Positions 36,340 to 51,852 of a stretch of DNA of 64,000 nt are shown one piece after another. A model generated the notes under the pieces. That model searched no databases. It had not been told where the DNA came from and saw only the letters and a list, made by a program, of their open reading frames with translations. The position numbers and the translations under genes are program-made. The first letter of the stretch is position 1. Each line of letters begins with the position of its first letter. Where the stretch lies: NCBI RefSeq assembly GCF_001422445.1, contig NZ_LMNA01000002.1, positions 1-64,000 of the forward strand. Direction: 5' to 3'. Source of the stretch: Pseudorhodoferax sp. Leaf274. GTDB lineage: Bacteria; Pseudomonadota; Gammaproteobacteria; Burkholderiales; Burkholderiaceae_C.

Positions 36340-36394
36340 GGGGAACCCGGCATTCTAAAGCGCGCAGCTGTTTGCTGCAGGCGCAGGGCGTCGC

Positions 36395-36664
36395 TCAGAC
36401 GGCAGCGGGCAGCAGCAGGTCGACGCCGTAGAGCCTGGCCAGCGAACGCAGACGCTCGGGCAGCGCGCGCACCGTGAAGCCGCGGCCCTGGCTCATGCTC
36501 TCGCGGCGGCATTGCAGCAGCACGGCCAGCGCCGAGGAATCGAAGCGCTGCAGCGCACCGGCATCCACCAGCACCGGCCCCGTCTGCGAGGCCAGCCCCT
36601 GCAGCAGCATGTGCAGCGAGGCGGATGCCTCGGCATGCGTCAGCGCGGCCGGCAGCACGAGCAT
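36395..36664 (-). CDS. mlaB: Mla complex STAS-domain protein MlaB
   Basis: The 89-aa STAS domain has the core strand VLVDAGALQRFDSSALAVLLQC, where the DSSAL serine is the conserved STAS position. MlaB binds MlaF and stabilises the MlaFEDB transporter in the inner membrane. Its ATG shares one base with the mlaC stop (TGATG). Confidence 0.9.
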   Translation of the reverse strand: MLVLPAALTHAEASASLHMLLQGLASQTGPVLVDAGALQRFDSSALAVLLQCRRESMSQGRGFTVRALPERLRSLARLYGVDLLLPAAV

Positions 36665-37308
36665 CAGCCGCTCTTCTTGTCGTTGGACTTGTTGCGCTGG
36701 GCCAGCGCCGCGATCAGGCCGTCGAGGCCCTTGGCATTGATCTCCTGCGAGAACTGGCTGCGGTAGGTTTCAACCAGCCAGATGCCCATCACGTTGAGGT
36801 TGTAGATCTTCCAGCCGGCGCCCTCGCCCGGCGTCTTCTCGAGCCGGTAATCGAGCTGCACCGGATCTCCGCGGCCGCGCACTTCGGAGCGCACCACGAC
36901 TTCCTTGTCGTCGGCGGCCGCGCGCAGCGGGCGCACCGAGATCTCCTGGTCGCTGACCTGCGCGAGCGCGCCGGAATAGGTGCGCACCAGCAGCACCTTG
37001 AATTCGTCCTGCAGCTTCTGCTTCTGCGCGTCGGTGGCCTGGCGCCAGGCCGGGCCCACCGCGGAAGCCGTCATGCGCTGGAAATTCACGTTCGGCATGA
37101 TCTTGCTGTCGACCAGCGCGATGATCTTCGTGACATCGCCGGCCTGGATCGACTTGTCGGCCTTGATGGCGCCCAGCACATCGGTCGACAGACGCGTGAT
37201 CAAGGCGTCGGGCGCCTCGTCGGCGGCAAAGGCCAGGCCCGACATGCCCTGGGCCAGCACCAGGCTGGCAACGCCTGCCCATCGGGCCATTTGTCTGCGG
37301 TTCATCAT
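36664..37308 (-). CDS. mlaC: Periplasmic phospholipid-binding protein MlaC
   Basis: The 214-aa protein has a signal peptide (about residues 1-28, VASLVLAQGMSGLAFAA). The mature part is the Tol-Tol/MlaC fold with SKIMPNVNFQRMTASAVGP, LLVRTYSGALAQV and VDYRLEKTPG-like strands. MlaC ferries phospholipid between outer-membrane MlaA and inner-membrane MlaFEDB. A double ATG opens the frame; the first is used. The long upstream open frame is shadow sequence over mlaA. Confidence 0.94.
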   Translation of the reverse strand: MMNRRQMARWAGVASLVLAQGMSGLAFAADEAPDALITRLSTDVLGAIKADKSIQAGDVTKIIALVDSKIMPNVNFQRMTASAVGPAWRQATDAQKQKLQDEFKVLLVRTYSGALAQVSDQEISVRPLRAAADDKEVVVRSEVRGRGDPVQLDYRLEKTPGEGAGWKIYNLNVMGIWLVETYRSQFSQEINAKGLDGLIAALAQRNKSNDKKSG

Positions 37309-37420
37309 CTCGCTCTCTCCAGCAGGGCACGCGGCCCGTGTATGCATAGGGTCTTGGAAGCCGCCAGCCACCTCCGGGTTCCGGGGTGGGCGCGCGGGCT
37401 GTAACAGAATGTGCAGGCGC

Positions 37421-38158
37421 CTACTGTGCCCGCGCGGGTGCGGGTTGCGCATCCGGATCTTCGGCCTGGCCGTTGTAGTCCTTGGCACCGCGCAGCTGGA
37501 GGTAGATGTCCCGCGTGAAGCTGTATTTGTCGAGCGCCGCCTCTTCGAGCACGTTGCTGGCGCGCAGCAGCTGCGCACGCGCGTCGATGATGCGCAGGCC
37601 GTACAAGCCATAGCGCGCGCCATGGTCGTCCAGATGCGAGACCGGGTTGCCCCAGGTGTCGACCGGCAACGCGGCGGTGTCGCGGATGGTCGAAGGTCCC
37701 AGCAGCGGCAGCACGAGGTAGGGGCCGGTCGGCACTCCCCAGCGGCCCAGGGTCTTGCCGAAGTCCTCGCGGTGGCGCGGGATGTCGGCATCGCTGGCGA
37801 TGTCGATCAAGCCCCCCAGGCCGAACACGGTGTTGACCTGCACGCGGAAGAAGCTCTCGACCGCCGCCTGGCCGCGCAGTTGCAGCACGGCGTTCACGGC
37901 CGTCCAGGCGTCGGCCAGGTTGTTGAAGAAGTTGCGCACGCCGGTGCGCACGGGGCTGGGCAGCGCATCGTTGTAGACCTGGGCCACAGGCTTGAGCACC
38001 GCCCGGTCCACGCCTTCGTTGAAGCTGTAGATGCTGCGGTTGAATGGCTCCAGCGGATCGCGCGGATCGGCGTTCGGGCCGGTGGCACAGCCGCCCAGCA
38101 AAGCCAGCACCAGCACGCCGGCCAAGGCGGTGCGGGTTCGAACGAAAGAGAACTTCAT
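37421..38158 (-). CDS. mlaA: Outer-membrane lipoprotein MlaA (VacJ)
   Basis: The 245-aa lipoprotein has lipobox LLGGC (Cys at about residue 24) followed by ATGPNADPRDPLEPFNRSIYSFNEGVD. The family helix region PSPVRTGVRNFFNNLADAW and GRWGVPTGPYLVLPLLGPS are present. MlaA removes mislocalised phospholipid from the outer leaflet. In this genome it sits between mlaD and mlaC in a single mlaFEDACB cluster, whereas E. coli keeps mlaA apart. Confidence 0.96.
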   Translation of the reverse strand: MKFSFVRTRTALAGVLVLALLGGCATGPNADPRDPLEPFNRSIYSFNEGVDRAVLKPVAQVYNDALPSPVRTGVRNFFNNLADAWTAVNAVLQLRGQAAVESFFRVQVNTVFGLGGLIDIASDADIPRHREDFGKTLGRWGVPTGPYLVLPLLGPSTIRDTAALPVDTWGNPVSHLDDHGARYGLYGLRIIDARAQLLRASNVLEEAALDKYSFTRDIYLQLRGAKDYNGQAEDPDAQPAPARAQ

Positions 38159-38171
38159 GGCGTAGGTACCT

Positions 38172-38654
38172 TCATTTTTTCGGAGCGGGCGCCGCTGGCG
38201 TGTCTGCTGCCTTGTTGTAGAGGAACTGGCCGATCAAGTTCTCCAGCACCACAGCCGATTGCGTGGTGGTCACGGTATCGCCTGCAGCAAGGTTCTTGTC
38301 GTCGGCACCGGCCTCGATGCCGATGTATTGCTCGCCGAGCAGGCCGCTGGTCAGGATCTTGAGCGAACTGTCCTTGGGAAAAGTGTAGCGAGTCTGCATC
38401 GCAAGCGTCACACGGGCCTGAAAGCTCTTGTCATCAAATTCGATGGCTTCCACGCGGCCGACGACCACGCCGGCGCTTTTGACCGCCGCCTTGGGCTTCA
38501 GGCCGCCGATGTTGTCGAACTTGGCCGCGATGCTGTAGGTGGAGGACAGGCTCAGGCTCGTCAGGTTGGCCGCGCGCAGCGCAAGAAACAGGATGGCGGC
38601 CGCGCCCAGCAACACGAACAGCCCCACCCACACATCCGTCTTCGAACGTTGCAT
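38172..38654 (-). CDS. mlaD: Mla MCE-domain protein MlaD
   Basis: The 160-aa protein has an N-terminal transmembrane helix (DVWVGLFVLLGAAAILFLAL) and one MCE domain (about 38-140) with FDNIGGLKPKAAVKSAGVVVG and TSGLLGEQYIGIE. It forms the hexameric ring of the MlaFEDB transporter. It ends with a short Pro/Ala-rich tail. It starts 17 nt after mlaE. Confidence 0.95.
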   Translation of the reverse strand: MQRSKTDVWVGLFVLLGAAAILFLALRAANLTSLSLSSTYSIAAKFDNIGGLKPKAAVKSAGVVVGRVEAIEFDDKSFQARVTLAMQTRYTFPKDSSLKILTSGLLGEQYIGIEAGADDKNLAAGDTVTTTQSAVVLENLIGQFLYNKAADTPAAPAPKK

Positions 38655-38671
38655 CGCCTTTTTCCCCTGCC

Positions 38672-39454
38672 TCAAATATTGAACATCACGGCCGTCAGCA
38701 CGAAGTCCAGCGCCAGCACGGCCAGCGAGGACACGACGACGGTGCGCGTGGTCGCGCGCGACACGCCCTCCGGCGTGGGCTGGGCGCGCCAGCCGGTCAG
38801 GAGCGCGACGAAGGTGACCGTGAAGCCGAACACGATGCTCTTGAGCACGCCGTTGCCGACATCGGCCAGCCAGTCCGTGCCGCCCTGCATCTGGCTCCAG
38901 AAAGCGCCTGCGTCCACGCCGATCATGACCACGCCGACCAGCCAGCCGCCGATGATGCCGACCGCCGAGAACAGTGCGGCCAGTAGCGGCATGGCGATCA
39001 CGCCGCCCCAGAAGCGCGGCGCCAGCACGCGCTGCACCGGGTCCACGGCCATCATTTCCATGGCGGTGAGTTGCTCGCCGGCCTTCATGAGGCCGATGCC
39101 GGCCGTGAGGGATGTGCCGGCGCGGCCCGCGAACAGGAGTGCCGTGACCACCGGCCCGAGTTCGCGCACCAGGCTCAGCGCCACCAGCAGGCCCAGCGCC
39201 TCGGACGAGCCGTAGCGCTGCAGGGTGTAGTAGCCCTGCAGGCTCAGCACGAAGCCCACGAACAGGCCCGAGACCATGATGATGGCCAGCGAGTAATTGC
39301 CCAGGAAGTGGATCTGGTCGCGCACCAAGCCGAAACGGCGCAGGCAGGTGCCGCCCAGGCCGAGCAGGCGCACGAACAGGCGCGCGGCCTCGCCGAGATC
39401 GGTCAGCGCGGTGCGGGCGGCAAAGCCGATGTCGGCGGGCTTGTACCAGCTCAT
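38672..39454 (-). CDS. mlaE: Mla permease MlaE
   Basis: The 260-aa inner-membrane permease has five to six helices. The MlaE signature appears around LVREIGPV-like [20 protein letters not shown] and [19 protein letters not shown]. It works with MlaF, MlaD and MlaB in phospholipid transport. It overlaps mlaF by 4 nt. Confidence 0.96.
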   Translation of the reverse strand: MSWYKPADIGFAARTALTDLGEAARLFVRLLGLGGTCLRRFGLVRDQIHFLGNYSLAIIMVSGLFVGFVLSLQGYYTLQRYGSSEALGLLVALSLVRELGPVVTALLFAGRAGTSLTAGIGLMKAGEQLTAMEMMAVDPVQRVLAPRFWGGVIAMPLLAALFSAVGIIGGWLVGVVMIGVDAGAFWSQMQGGTDWLADVGNGVLKSIVFGFTVTFVALLTGWRAQPTPEGVSRATTRTVVVSSLAVLALDFVLTAVMFNI

Positions 39455-40293
39455 TGGCGCACCGCTGCGGAGGGCCCGTGCGTGGGACCGAAGTCCTGGT
39501 CGATGCTGGGGCCGGGGTAGTGGAAGCGCACGGGGCCTTCGGCCTCGGCGTTGACGAACTGGTGCACCAGCGGATCGGTGCTGGCACGCACCTGCTCCGG
39601 CGTGCCCTGCGCGGCGATCTTGCCGTTGGCCAGCACGATGACCTGGTCGGCGATCGCGAAGGTCTCGTCCAGGTCGTGCGAGACGACGATGCTGGTCAGG
39701 CCCATGGCGTCGTTGAGCTGGCGGATCAGCTGTGCGGCCGTGCCCAGCGAGATCGGGTCCAGGCCGGCGAAAGGTTCGTCGTACATCACGAGTTCGGGGT
39801 CGAGCACGATGGCGCGTGCCAGCGCCACGCGGCGCGCCATGCCGCCGGACACTTCGCTGGGCATGAGGTCGCGCGCGCCGCGCAGGCCGACGGCGTTGAG
39901 CTTCATGAGCACGATGTCGCGCACCAGCGCCTCGGGCAGGTCGGTGTGCTCGCGCAGCGGGAAGGCGACGTTCTCGAACACGTCAAGATCGGTGAACAGC
40001 GCGCCGAACTGGAACAGCATGCCCATGCGCCGACGGATCGCGTACAGGCCGGTGGGGTCCAGCGCCGCCACATCCTGGCCGTCGAACAGCACCTGGCCTT
40101 TCTGGCCCCGGATCTGCCCGCCGATCAGGCGCAGCACGGTGGTCTTGCCACCGCCGGAGGCGCCCATCAACGCAGTGACCTTGCCACGCGGGATGGTCAG
40201 CGAAACGCCGTCCAGAATCGGACGCTCTCCGTACGAAAAGGAGAGGTCCTTGAGTTCAACCAGGGGGGCGGCAGGGGCGGGAGAAGCGTCCAT
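39451..40293 (-). CDS. mlaF: Mla ATPase MlaF
   Basis: The 280-aa ATPase has Walker [12 protein letters not shown], signature [10 protein letters not shown], Walker [13 protein letters not shown] and switch His in [11 protein letters not shown]. The C-terminal extension ([18 protein letters not shown]) is the region known to contact the partner MlaF and MlaB. It is first of mlaFEDACB, 92 nt after gltD. The T-tract of the gltD terminator reaches its start codon region, so its ribosome-binding site is hard to place; no clear Shine-Dalgarno is visible. Confidence 0.95.
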   Translation of the reverse strand: MDASPAPAAPLVELKDLSFSYGERPILDGVSLTIPRGKVTALMGASGGGKTTVLRLIGGQIRGQKGQVLFDGQDVAALDPTGLYAIRRRMGMLFQFGALFTDLDVFENVAFPLREHTDLPEALVRDIVLMKLNAVGLRGARDLMPSEVSGGMARRVALARAIVLDPELVMYDEPFAGLDPISLGTAAQLIRQLNDAMGLTSIVVSHDLDETFAIADQVIVLANGKIAAQGTPEQVRASTDPLVHQFVNAEAEGPVRFHYPGPSIDQDFGPTHGPSAAVRQ

Positions 40294-40302
40294 CAAAAGA
40301 AG

Positions 40303-40325
40303 AAGGCCGGAGGAGCTCCGGCCTT
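40303..40325 (-). terminator. Rho-independent terminator of gltBD
   Basis: This is a perfect 10-bp hairpin (AAGGCCGGAG with its complement, 3-nt loop), followed on the minus strand by CTTCTTTTGATG. The T-rich tail runs into the mlaF start codon. Confidence 0.85.
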
Positions 40326-40385
40326 GGAGGATGATAAGGGATGCCGCAGGCGGGCTCGTATACGCGGCCTTTCCCTTACCACCCC

Positions 40386-41852
<1,467 letters not shown>

Positions 41853-41881
41853 CGTGTTCTTCCTCGTTGTTCTGGCTGCGT

Positions 41882-46621
<4,740 letters not shown>

Positions 46622-46664
46622 CGACGCACTCCTTCGGGTTTTCACTCAATCGCGGGGGAAGCGG

Positions 46665-46693
46665 AGCATAGTGCGTTGCAACAAGGATGCCAA
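46665..46693 (-). promoter_or_regulatory. Sigma-70 promoter of gltBD
   Basis: The minus strand reads TTGGCA (-35, 46688-46693), 17 nt, then TATGCT (-10, 46665-46670). The start site would lie about 35 nt before gltB. Confidence 0.75.
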
Positions 46694-46809
46694 GCACAAT
46701 AAATGGGGTCAGAAGACGATTAAATTCCGACTTTTTCGATCAGAAATTATTTGGGGACACATCAGGTCGAACGGCATTCGCGACTGCACATGCAGCCGCA
46801 CGCCGGCGC

Positions 46810-47499
46810 TCAGCCTGCCTTGCGGGGACGGCCCGGCTGGCTGCGTGTGAGCCGCCGCGGTGCGGACACCTGCATGCGTGCCACGAAGGCAGGATCGCCC
46901 AGCACCCAGCCCCCCAGAACGGAGCGCGTGAGCGCATCCTGCTGCGCGCCCGTGACGCCTTCATGCACCATGCTGGCGTACGCGGCCTCGCGCGCGAACG
47001 GCGTGTTGCCCAGCGCCCAGTACGCCGGCGGCGCGGCCAGCCACGCGTCGTGGCGCCGCCCGGCGTAGTGGCCGTGGCTGGACCAGGGATAGTCGGCCGC
47101 CGCCTGCACCAAGCTGGCGCGCACGGGATTGAGGTCGAAGTACGCCATGCACGGCAACAGGTACAGCTCCGGCTGCACCACGGTGGAGCGGTAGCGTCCT
47201 TCCCACAAGGTGCCGCTGCGGCCATGGGACAGGTTGAAGCGGCGCACATAGGTGCGGCCCACGGCCTGCAAGGCGTGCGAGAGCGCCCCCTCCTCCGGCG
47301 GCGTCAGCAGCAGATGGAAGTGGTTGGGCATCAGCACGTAGGCGTGCAGCGCCACCCCCGCGCTGCGGCATTCCTGCGCCAGCAGTTGCAGCATCGCCAC
47401 ATGCTCTTCTTCGCACGTGAAGATGGGCTGGCGGTTGTTGCCGCGCTGCAGCACATGGTGCACCTGGCCGGCCAGGGACAGGCGGGGCAAGCGGGCCAT
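46810..47499 (-). CDS. REP-associated tyrosine transposase (Y1 family)
   Basis: The 229-aa protein has the Y1_Tnp fold: LPRLSLAGQVHHVLQRGNNR at the N-terminus, the HUH metal motif in LMPNHFHLLL, and the catalytic-tyrosine helix LPCMAYFDLNPVRA. A basic C-terminal tail (RRLTRSQPGRPRKAG) may bind DNA. Such RAYT proteins act on short palindromic repeats and are usually single-copy domesticated genes. Downstream, at about 46697-46756, lies AAATGGGGTCAGAAG followed by A+T-rich sequence, resembling the ends often seen next to these genes; it abuts the gltB -35. No full REP array is seen. Confidence 0.9.
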   Translation of the reverse strand: MARLPRLSLAGQVHHVLQRGNNRQPIFTCEEEHVAMLQLLAQECRSAGVALHAYVLMPNHFHLLLTPPEEGALSHALQAVGRTYVRRFNLSHGRSGTLWEGRYRSTVVQPELYLLPCMAYFDLNPVRASLVQAAADYPWSSHGHYAGRRHDAWLAAPPAYWALGNTPFAREAAYASMVHEGVTGAQQDALTRSVLGGWVLGDPAFVARMQVSAPRRLTRSQPGRPRKAG

Positions 47500-47585
47500 G
47501 GGTCAGGCGCGCCCGGCCGCCCGAAACGCGTGACGCGCGCCCACGGCGGGCAGCGGCACGCGGAGCGATGGACGCGGGGGCAACA

Positions 47586-48449
47586 TCAGGCGGGAAGCAG
47601 GTCGAAGCGGGTCTCGCGCAGCGCTTGCAGCCCGAACTCGTCGAGCAGCTGGCCCAGGCGCTCGGCCGCGCTGCGCTTGCCGCGGCCCTGGCCCTGGCGG
47701 CGCGCCACGATCAGCTCGTTCTTGAGGCTGTGCTCCCAGCCCACCAGCTCCGTCACCGTGACCTGGTAGCCGCAGGCCTCCAGGTACAGGCAGCGCAGTA
47801 CGTTGGTCAGCTGGCTGCCGATCTCGCGCGTGTGCAGCGGATGGCGCCACAGCTCGGCCAGCGGCGTGCGCGCCAGCGCCAGCGCCTTGTGCTGGCGCAG
47901 GCTGGCGGCCACCTCGGCCTGGCAGCAGGGCACCAGCACCATGCTGGCAGCCTCCTTCTGCAGGCCGAAGCGGATCGCGTCGTCGGTGGCCGTGTCGCAG
48001 GCGTGCAGCGCCGTCACGATGTCGATGCGCGGCGGCAACTGGGCCGAGGCGCCGGCCTCGGCCACGCTGAGGTTCAGGAACGACATGCGGCCGAAGCCCA
48101 GCCGCTGTGCCAGCGCGCGCGATTTCTCGACGAGTTCGCCGCGCGTCTCGATGCCGTAGACATGGCCCGGCCGCTGGCCGAACACCAGGTCGTACAGCAT
48201 GAAGCCCAGGTAGGACTTGCCCGCGCCATGGTCGGCAAGCGTGATCGGCGCATCGGCCGCGAAGCCTTCGCGCATCTCGCGCTCGATGAACTGCACCAAG
48301 TGGTAGACCTGCTTGAGCTTGCGGCGCGAATCCTGGTTCAGCTTGCCCTCGCGCGTGAGGATGTGCAGCTCTTTGAGCAGCTCGATGGACTGGCCGGGCC
48401 GCAGCTCGGTGGCCAGGGCCGCGGCCAGATCGGGGGCTCCGCGTTTCAT
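47586..48449 (-). CDS. Class I SAM-dependent methyltransferase (Methyltransf_32-like)
   Basis: The 287-aa protein has a Rossmann methyltransferase core: SAM motif ITLADHGAGKSYLGFMLYD, an acidic residue in YGIETRGELVEKS, and IVTALHACDTATDDAIRFG, followed by VLVPCCQAEVA. The pattern fits the Methyltransf_32 group, which includes tRNA- or RNA-modifying candidates. The substrate is unknown. An N-terminal helical segment (EREMREGFAADA) and a charged C-terminus flank the core. It overlaps the DUF1415 gene by 4 nt. Confidence 0.85.
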   Translation of the reverse strand: MKRGAPDLAAALATELRPGQSIELLKELHILTREGKLNQDSRRKLKQVYHLVQFIEREMREGFAADAPITLADHGAGKSYLGFMLYDLVFGQRPGHVYGIETRGELVEKSRALAQRLGFGRMSFLNLSVAEAGASAQLPPRIDIVTALHACDTATDDAIRFGLQKEAASMVLVPCCQAEVAASLRQHKALALARTPLAELWRHPLHTREIGSQLTNVLRCLYLEACGYQVTVTELVGWEHSLKNELIVARRQGQGRGKRSAAERLGQLLDEFGLQALRETRFDLLPA

Positions 48450-49018
48450 GGGGTGTCCTTGGTGGCACCGACACCGAGCGCGGCCCAGCCTTCGGCGCCG
48501 AGCTGCTCCAGCGTGGCCATGTTGCGTTCGAAGATGTCGGATGCGTCGGGGAACGCCTCGACGGCGCGCTCCACGCTGTCTTCGCGCAGCAGGTGCAGCA
48601 TCGGGTACGGCGCGCGGTTGCTGCAGTTGGTCACGTCGTCGGGTGCAGTGCCGGCAAATTGGTAATCGGGGTGGAAGCTGGCGATCTGCAGCTCGCCCAC
48701 CGCGTCGAGCGCGTCGAGCACGGCGTCGGCCCGGTCCAGGAAGTCGTTGAAGTCCAGAAAGTCGGGCAAGGCCAGCGGCAGCACCAGCAGCGTGGTGTCG
48801 CGCACCTCGGCGTCCAGCGCGAGCAGGGCCTGGATCTCCTCGCGCAGCACGGCCTCGACGGCCTCGTCGTCGCGCGCGTCGCTGACGGCCACGTGCAGCT
48901 GGCCCTTGGCCACGACGCCCTTGGCGAACGGGCACAGGTTCAGGCCGATCACGGCGCGCTCGAGCCAGCGCTGGGTGTCGGCGCGGACCACATCGTGCGA
49001 AGGCATGGCGACGCTCAT
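48446..49018 (-). CDS. DUF1415 family protein
   Basis: The 190-aa protein of unknown function is recognisable by WLERAVIGLNLCPFAKGV near the N-terminus, DFLDFNDFLDRAD in the middle, IASFHPDYQFAGT, and NRAPYPMLHLLREDSV. It is soluble with no membrane segments. Overlaps of 4 nt with both dgt upstream and the methyltransferase downstream indicate co-translation, so a role in nucleotide or RNA metabolism is possible but not shown. Confidence 0.88.
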   Translation of the reverse strand: MSVAMPSHDVVRADTQRWLERAVIGLNLCPFAKGVVAKGQLHVAVSDARDDEAVEAVLREEIQALLALDAEVRDTTLLVLPLALPDFLDFNDFLDRADAVLDALDAVGELQIASFHPDYQFAGTAPDDVTNCSNRAPYPMLHLLREDSVERAVEAFPDASDIFERNMATLEQLGAEGWAALGVGATKDTP

Positions 49019-50181
49019 CCCAGCAGTCGCTGGCCGGTCAGGCGCTCGTGCTCGCGCGCGGCGAAGCGGTCGGTCATGCCGGCGATGTAGTCGGCCACCA
49101 CGCGGGCCTGCCCCGCCATGCCGGCTGCCGCGGCACGCGCACCGGCCCGCTCGGCGAAGCCGCCGGCCATCTCGGCCGGCGCCTGCTGGTAGGCCGCGAA
49201 CAGTTCCTGCACCACCGCCTTGGCCCGGCCCGTCACTTCGACGACCTGCGCATGGCGGTACAGGTTGCGCATGAGAAAGCGCTTGAGCTGCTGCGAGGCC
49301 TCGCGCATGGTGTCGCCGAAGCCGACCAGCGGCGCGCAGCGGCGTGCCGCATCGGCGCTGTCGGGCCGCGCGCGGGCCAGGGCCGCGCTGCTGGCGCCGA
49401 TCACGTCGTAGACCTGGGCGCTCAGCATGCGGCGGATGCTTTCGTACAGCAGCCGGCGGCCGGCCAGCTGCGGGTGCTCGCGCAGCGTCTCGCGCCGGAA
49501 GTCATCGAACAGCGGCACCTCTTCCAGCTGCGCCATGACCAGCAGGCCCGAACGCACGCCATCGTCGATGTCGTGCGCGTTGTAGGCGATCTCGTCGGCC
49601 AGGTTGCACAGCTGTGCTTCCAGGCTGGGCTGGGTGCGCTCGAGAAAGCGCTGCCCCACATCGCCCGGGCAAGCCGCCTCGAGACGTTCGGCGTTGGCAC
49701 GCGAGCAGTGCTTGAGGATGCCCTCGCGCGTCTCGAAGGACAGGTTCAGACCGTCGTAGCGCGGGTAGCGCTCTTCCAGCTCATCCACCACGCGCAGGCT
49801 TTGCAGGTTGTGCTCGAAGCCGCCCCACTGCGCCATGCAGGCGTTCAGCGTGTCCTGCCCGGCGTGGCCGAAGGGCGTGTGCCCCAGGTCGTGCGCGAGC
49901 GCGATGGTCTCGACCAGGTCCTCGTTGAGCTGCAGCGAGCGTGCGATGGAGCGGCCCAGCTGCGCCACCTCCAGCGAATGCGTGAGCCGCGTGCGGAACA
50001 GGTCGCCCTCGTGGTTCAGGAACACCTGGGTCTTGTAGACCAGCCGCCGGAACGCGGTGGAGTGCACGATGCGGTCGCGGTCGCGCTGGTACTCGGTGCG
50101 CGTGGGCGCGGGTGCCTCGGCATGCCGGCGGCCACGGCTCGTGGCCGGGTCGCAGGCGTAGGGAGCCAGCACGCCCTGCAT
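49015..50181 (-). CDS. dgt: dGTPase-like dNTP triphosphohydrolase (HD domain)
   Basis: The 388-aa enzyme hydrolyses dNTPs to nucleoside and triphosphate. The HD metal site is seen in TRLTHSLEVAQLGRSIAR and IALAHDLGHTPFGHAGQ. DEIAYNAHDIDDGV supplies the third His-Asp pair, and the N-terminal DRDRIVHSTAFRRLVYKTQV is the family signature. It lies 3 nt after aroB, a conserved betaproteobacterial neighbourhood. Phage-defence roles are known for some dGTPases but the context here is housekeeping. Confidence 0.95.
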   Translation of the reverse strand: MQGVLAPYACDPATSRGRRHAEAPAPTRTEYQRDRDRIVHSTAFRRLVYKTQVFLNHEGDLFRTRLTHSLEVAQLGRSIARSLQLNEDLVETIALAHDLGHTPFGHAGQDTLNACMAQWGGFEHNLQSLRVVDELEERYPRYDGLNLSFETREGILKHCSRANAERLEAACPGDVGQRFLERTQPSLEAQLCNLADEIAYNAHDIDDGVRSGLLVMAQLEEVPLFDDFRRETLREHPQLAGRRLLYESIRRMLSAQVYDVIGASSAALARARPDSADAARRCAPLVGFGDTMREASQQLKRFLMRNLYRHAQVVEVTGRAKAVVQELFAAYQQAPAEMAGGFAERAGARAAAAGMAGQARVVADYIAGMTDRFAAREHERLTGQRLLG

Positions 50182-50184
50182 CGT

Positions 50185-51303
50185 TCAGGCGCAGGAGGCG
50201 TCGATGACTTCGCGCACCAGGCTGTCTGGCGCGCCGCGCACCACGGCGCGGCCGATGCCGTCGATCAGCACGAACTTGATCTCGCCAGCCTCGGCCTTCT
50301 TGTCCACGCGCATGAGTTCGAGGTAGCGGCCGGCGTTGTCGGCGCTGTCGAGAACGGGACCGACGGTCGGCAAGCCGGCGCGTTCGATCAGTCGCGTGAG
50401 CCGCGCCACCTGCCCAGCGTCCAGCAGGCCCAGGCGCTGAGACAGCCGCGCAGCCATGACCATGCCGCAGCCCACGCCCTCGCCGTGCAGCCAGGCGCCG
50501 TAGCCCATGCCGGCCTCGATCGCGTGGCCGAAGGTGTGGCCGAAGTTCAGGATGGCGCGCAGGCCGCCCTCGCGCTCGTCCTGGCCGACCACGTCGGCCT
50601 TGATCTCGCAGCTGCGCCGCACGGCGTGCGCCAGCGCGGCCGGGTCGCCGTCGCGCAGGGCCTGCACGTGGGCCTCGATCCAGTCGAGGAAATCCGCGTC
50701 GGCAATCGGGCCGTACTTGATGATCTCGGCGAGGCCGGCGCTCAACTCCCGCGGCGGCAGGGTCTTGAGCACATCGAGGTCGCACACGACCAGCTGGGGC
50801 TGGTAGAACGCGCCGACCATGTTCTTGCCTAAGGGATGGTTGATGGCCGTCTTGCCGCCCACCGAGGAATCCACCTGCGCCAGCAGCGTGGTGGGCACCT
50901 GCACGAAGGGCACGCCCCGCATGTAGCTGGCAGCCGCGAAGCCCGTGATGTCGCCCACCACGCCGCCGCCCAGCGCGAACAGCACGGTCTTGCGGTCGCA
51001 GCCGCGCGACAGCAGCGCATCGAAGATCAGGTTCAGCGTTTCCCAGGTCTTGTAGGCCTCGCCATCGGGCAGCACCACGGTGTGCACGGTGCCGAAACGC
51101 CCGGCCAGCGCCTGCTGCAGGCGCGGCGCATACAGCGGCGCAAGCGTGGTGTTGGTGACGATCAACGCCGCTGCCGCCTTGGGCACGGCGGCATAGGTGG
51201 CGGGCTGGTCGAACAGCCTCGCGCCGATGGCGATCGGGTAGCTGCGCTCGCCCAGCGCGATCTGCACCTGGGCCGTGGGGGGGGCGGAAAGGGTGGCGTC
51301 CAT
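50185..51303 (-). CDS. aroB: 3-dehydroquinate synthase
   Basis: The 372-aa NAD-dependent, metal-dependent enzyme makes step 2 of the shikimate pathway. Motifs: [34 protein letters not shown], the substrate loop [18 protein letters not shown], and metal ligands in [13 protein letters not shown] and [10 protein letters not shown]. It starts 27 nt after aroK. Confidence 0.97.
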   Translation of the reverse strand: MDATLSAPPTAQVQIALGERSYPIAIGARLFDQPATYAAVPKAAAALIVTNTTLAPLYAPRLQQALAGRFGTVHTVVLPDGEAYKTWETLNLIFDALLSRGCDRKTVLFALGGGVVGDITGFAAASYMRGVPFVQVPTTLLAQVDSSVGGKTAINHPLGKNMVGAFYQPQLVVCDLDVLKTLPPRELSAGLAEIIKYGPIADADFLDWIEAHVQALRDGDPAALAHAVRRSCEIKADVVGQDEREGGLRAILNFGHTFGHAIEAGMGYGAWLHGEGVGCGMVMAARLSQRLGLLDAGQVARLTRLIERAGLPTVGPVLDSADNAGRYLELMRVDKKAEAGEIKFVLIDGIGRAVVRGAPDSLVREVIDASCA

Positions 51304-51330
51304 CAGGGCGCCGAGTGTAAGCCGCCGCCC

Positions 51331-51843
51331 TCAGCCGCCCTGGCGCTGCACGAGTTCGGCGATGGTGTTGACCAGCGCCGCCGTGGATGGCCGGCCGATG
51401 GTGATCACCTCGTGCGCAGTCTCGCGGTACAGCGGATCGCGCTGGGCGAACAGCTCGCGCAGGCGGGCCTGGGGGTCCGCCACCTGCAGGAGCGGCCGCA
51501 CCTGGTCATGGCGCAGGCGCCGGAAGACCTCCTCCGGCGTGGCGAACAGGTAGAAGACGCGGGTGTTCTCGCGCAGGCAGGCGCGGTTGGCGGGACGCAG
51601 CACGGCGCCGCCGCCGGTCGCGATCACGGCAGGGCCGGCGGCCGCGATGTCGGCCAGCGCCTGCTGCTCGAAGTCACGGAAGCCGACCTCGCCCTCGCGC
51701 TCGAAGTACTCGCGGATCGAGCAGCCGAGTTGGCGCTCGACCCACTGGTCGGCGTCAACGAAGGGGAGTTGGAGCCGGCGCGCCAGTTGGCGGCCGACGG
51801 TCGACTTGCCCGATCCGGGCAGGCCGATGAGTGCGATGTTCAA
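51331..51843 (-). CDS. aroK: Shikimate kinase
   Basis: The 170-aa P-loop kinase phosphorylates shikimate. It has Walker A IGLPGSGKSTVGRQLA, the shikimate-binding DADQWVERQLG, and VIATGGGAVLRPANR. The start codon is TTG, 5 nt after a GGA that overlaps the stop codon of the upstream Ig-like gene, so its translation is probably coupled to that gene. Length normal. Confidence 0.96.
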   Translation of the reverse strand: MNIALIGLPGSGKSTVGRQLARRLQLPFVDADQWVERQLGCSIREYFEREGEVGFRDFEQQALADIAAAGPAVIATGGGAVLRPANRACLRENTRVFYLFATPEEVFRRLRHDQVRPLLQVADPQARLRELFAQRDPLYRETAHEVITIGRPSTAALVNTIAELVQRQGG

Positions 51844-51852
51844 GAAAATCCG

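Noticed and set aside
49015-50181. dGTPase as part of a phage-defence system
   Set aside because: It sits in the conserved aroKB-dgt housekeeping context, GC matches the core genome and no defence partner is adjacent.
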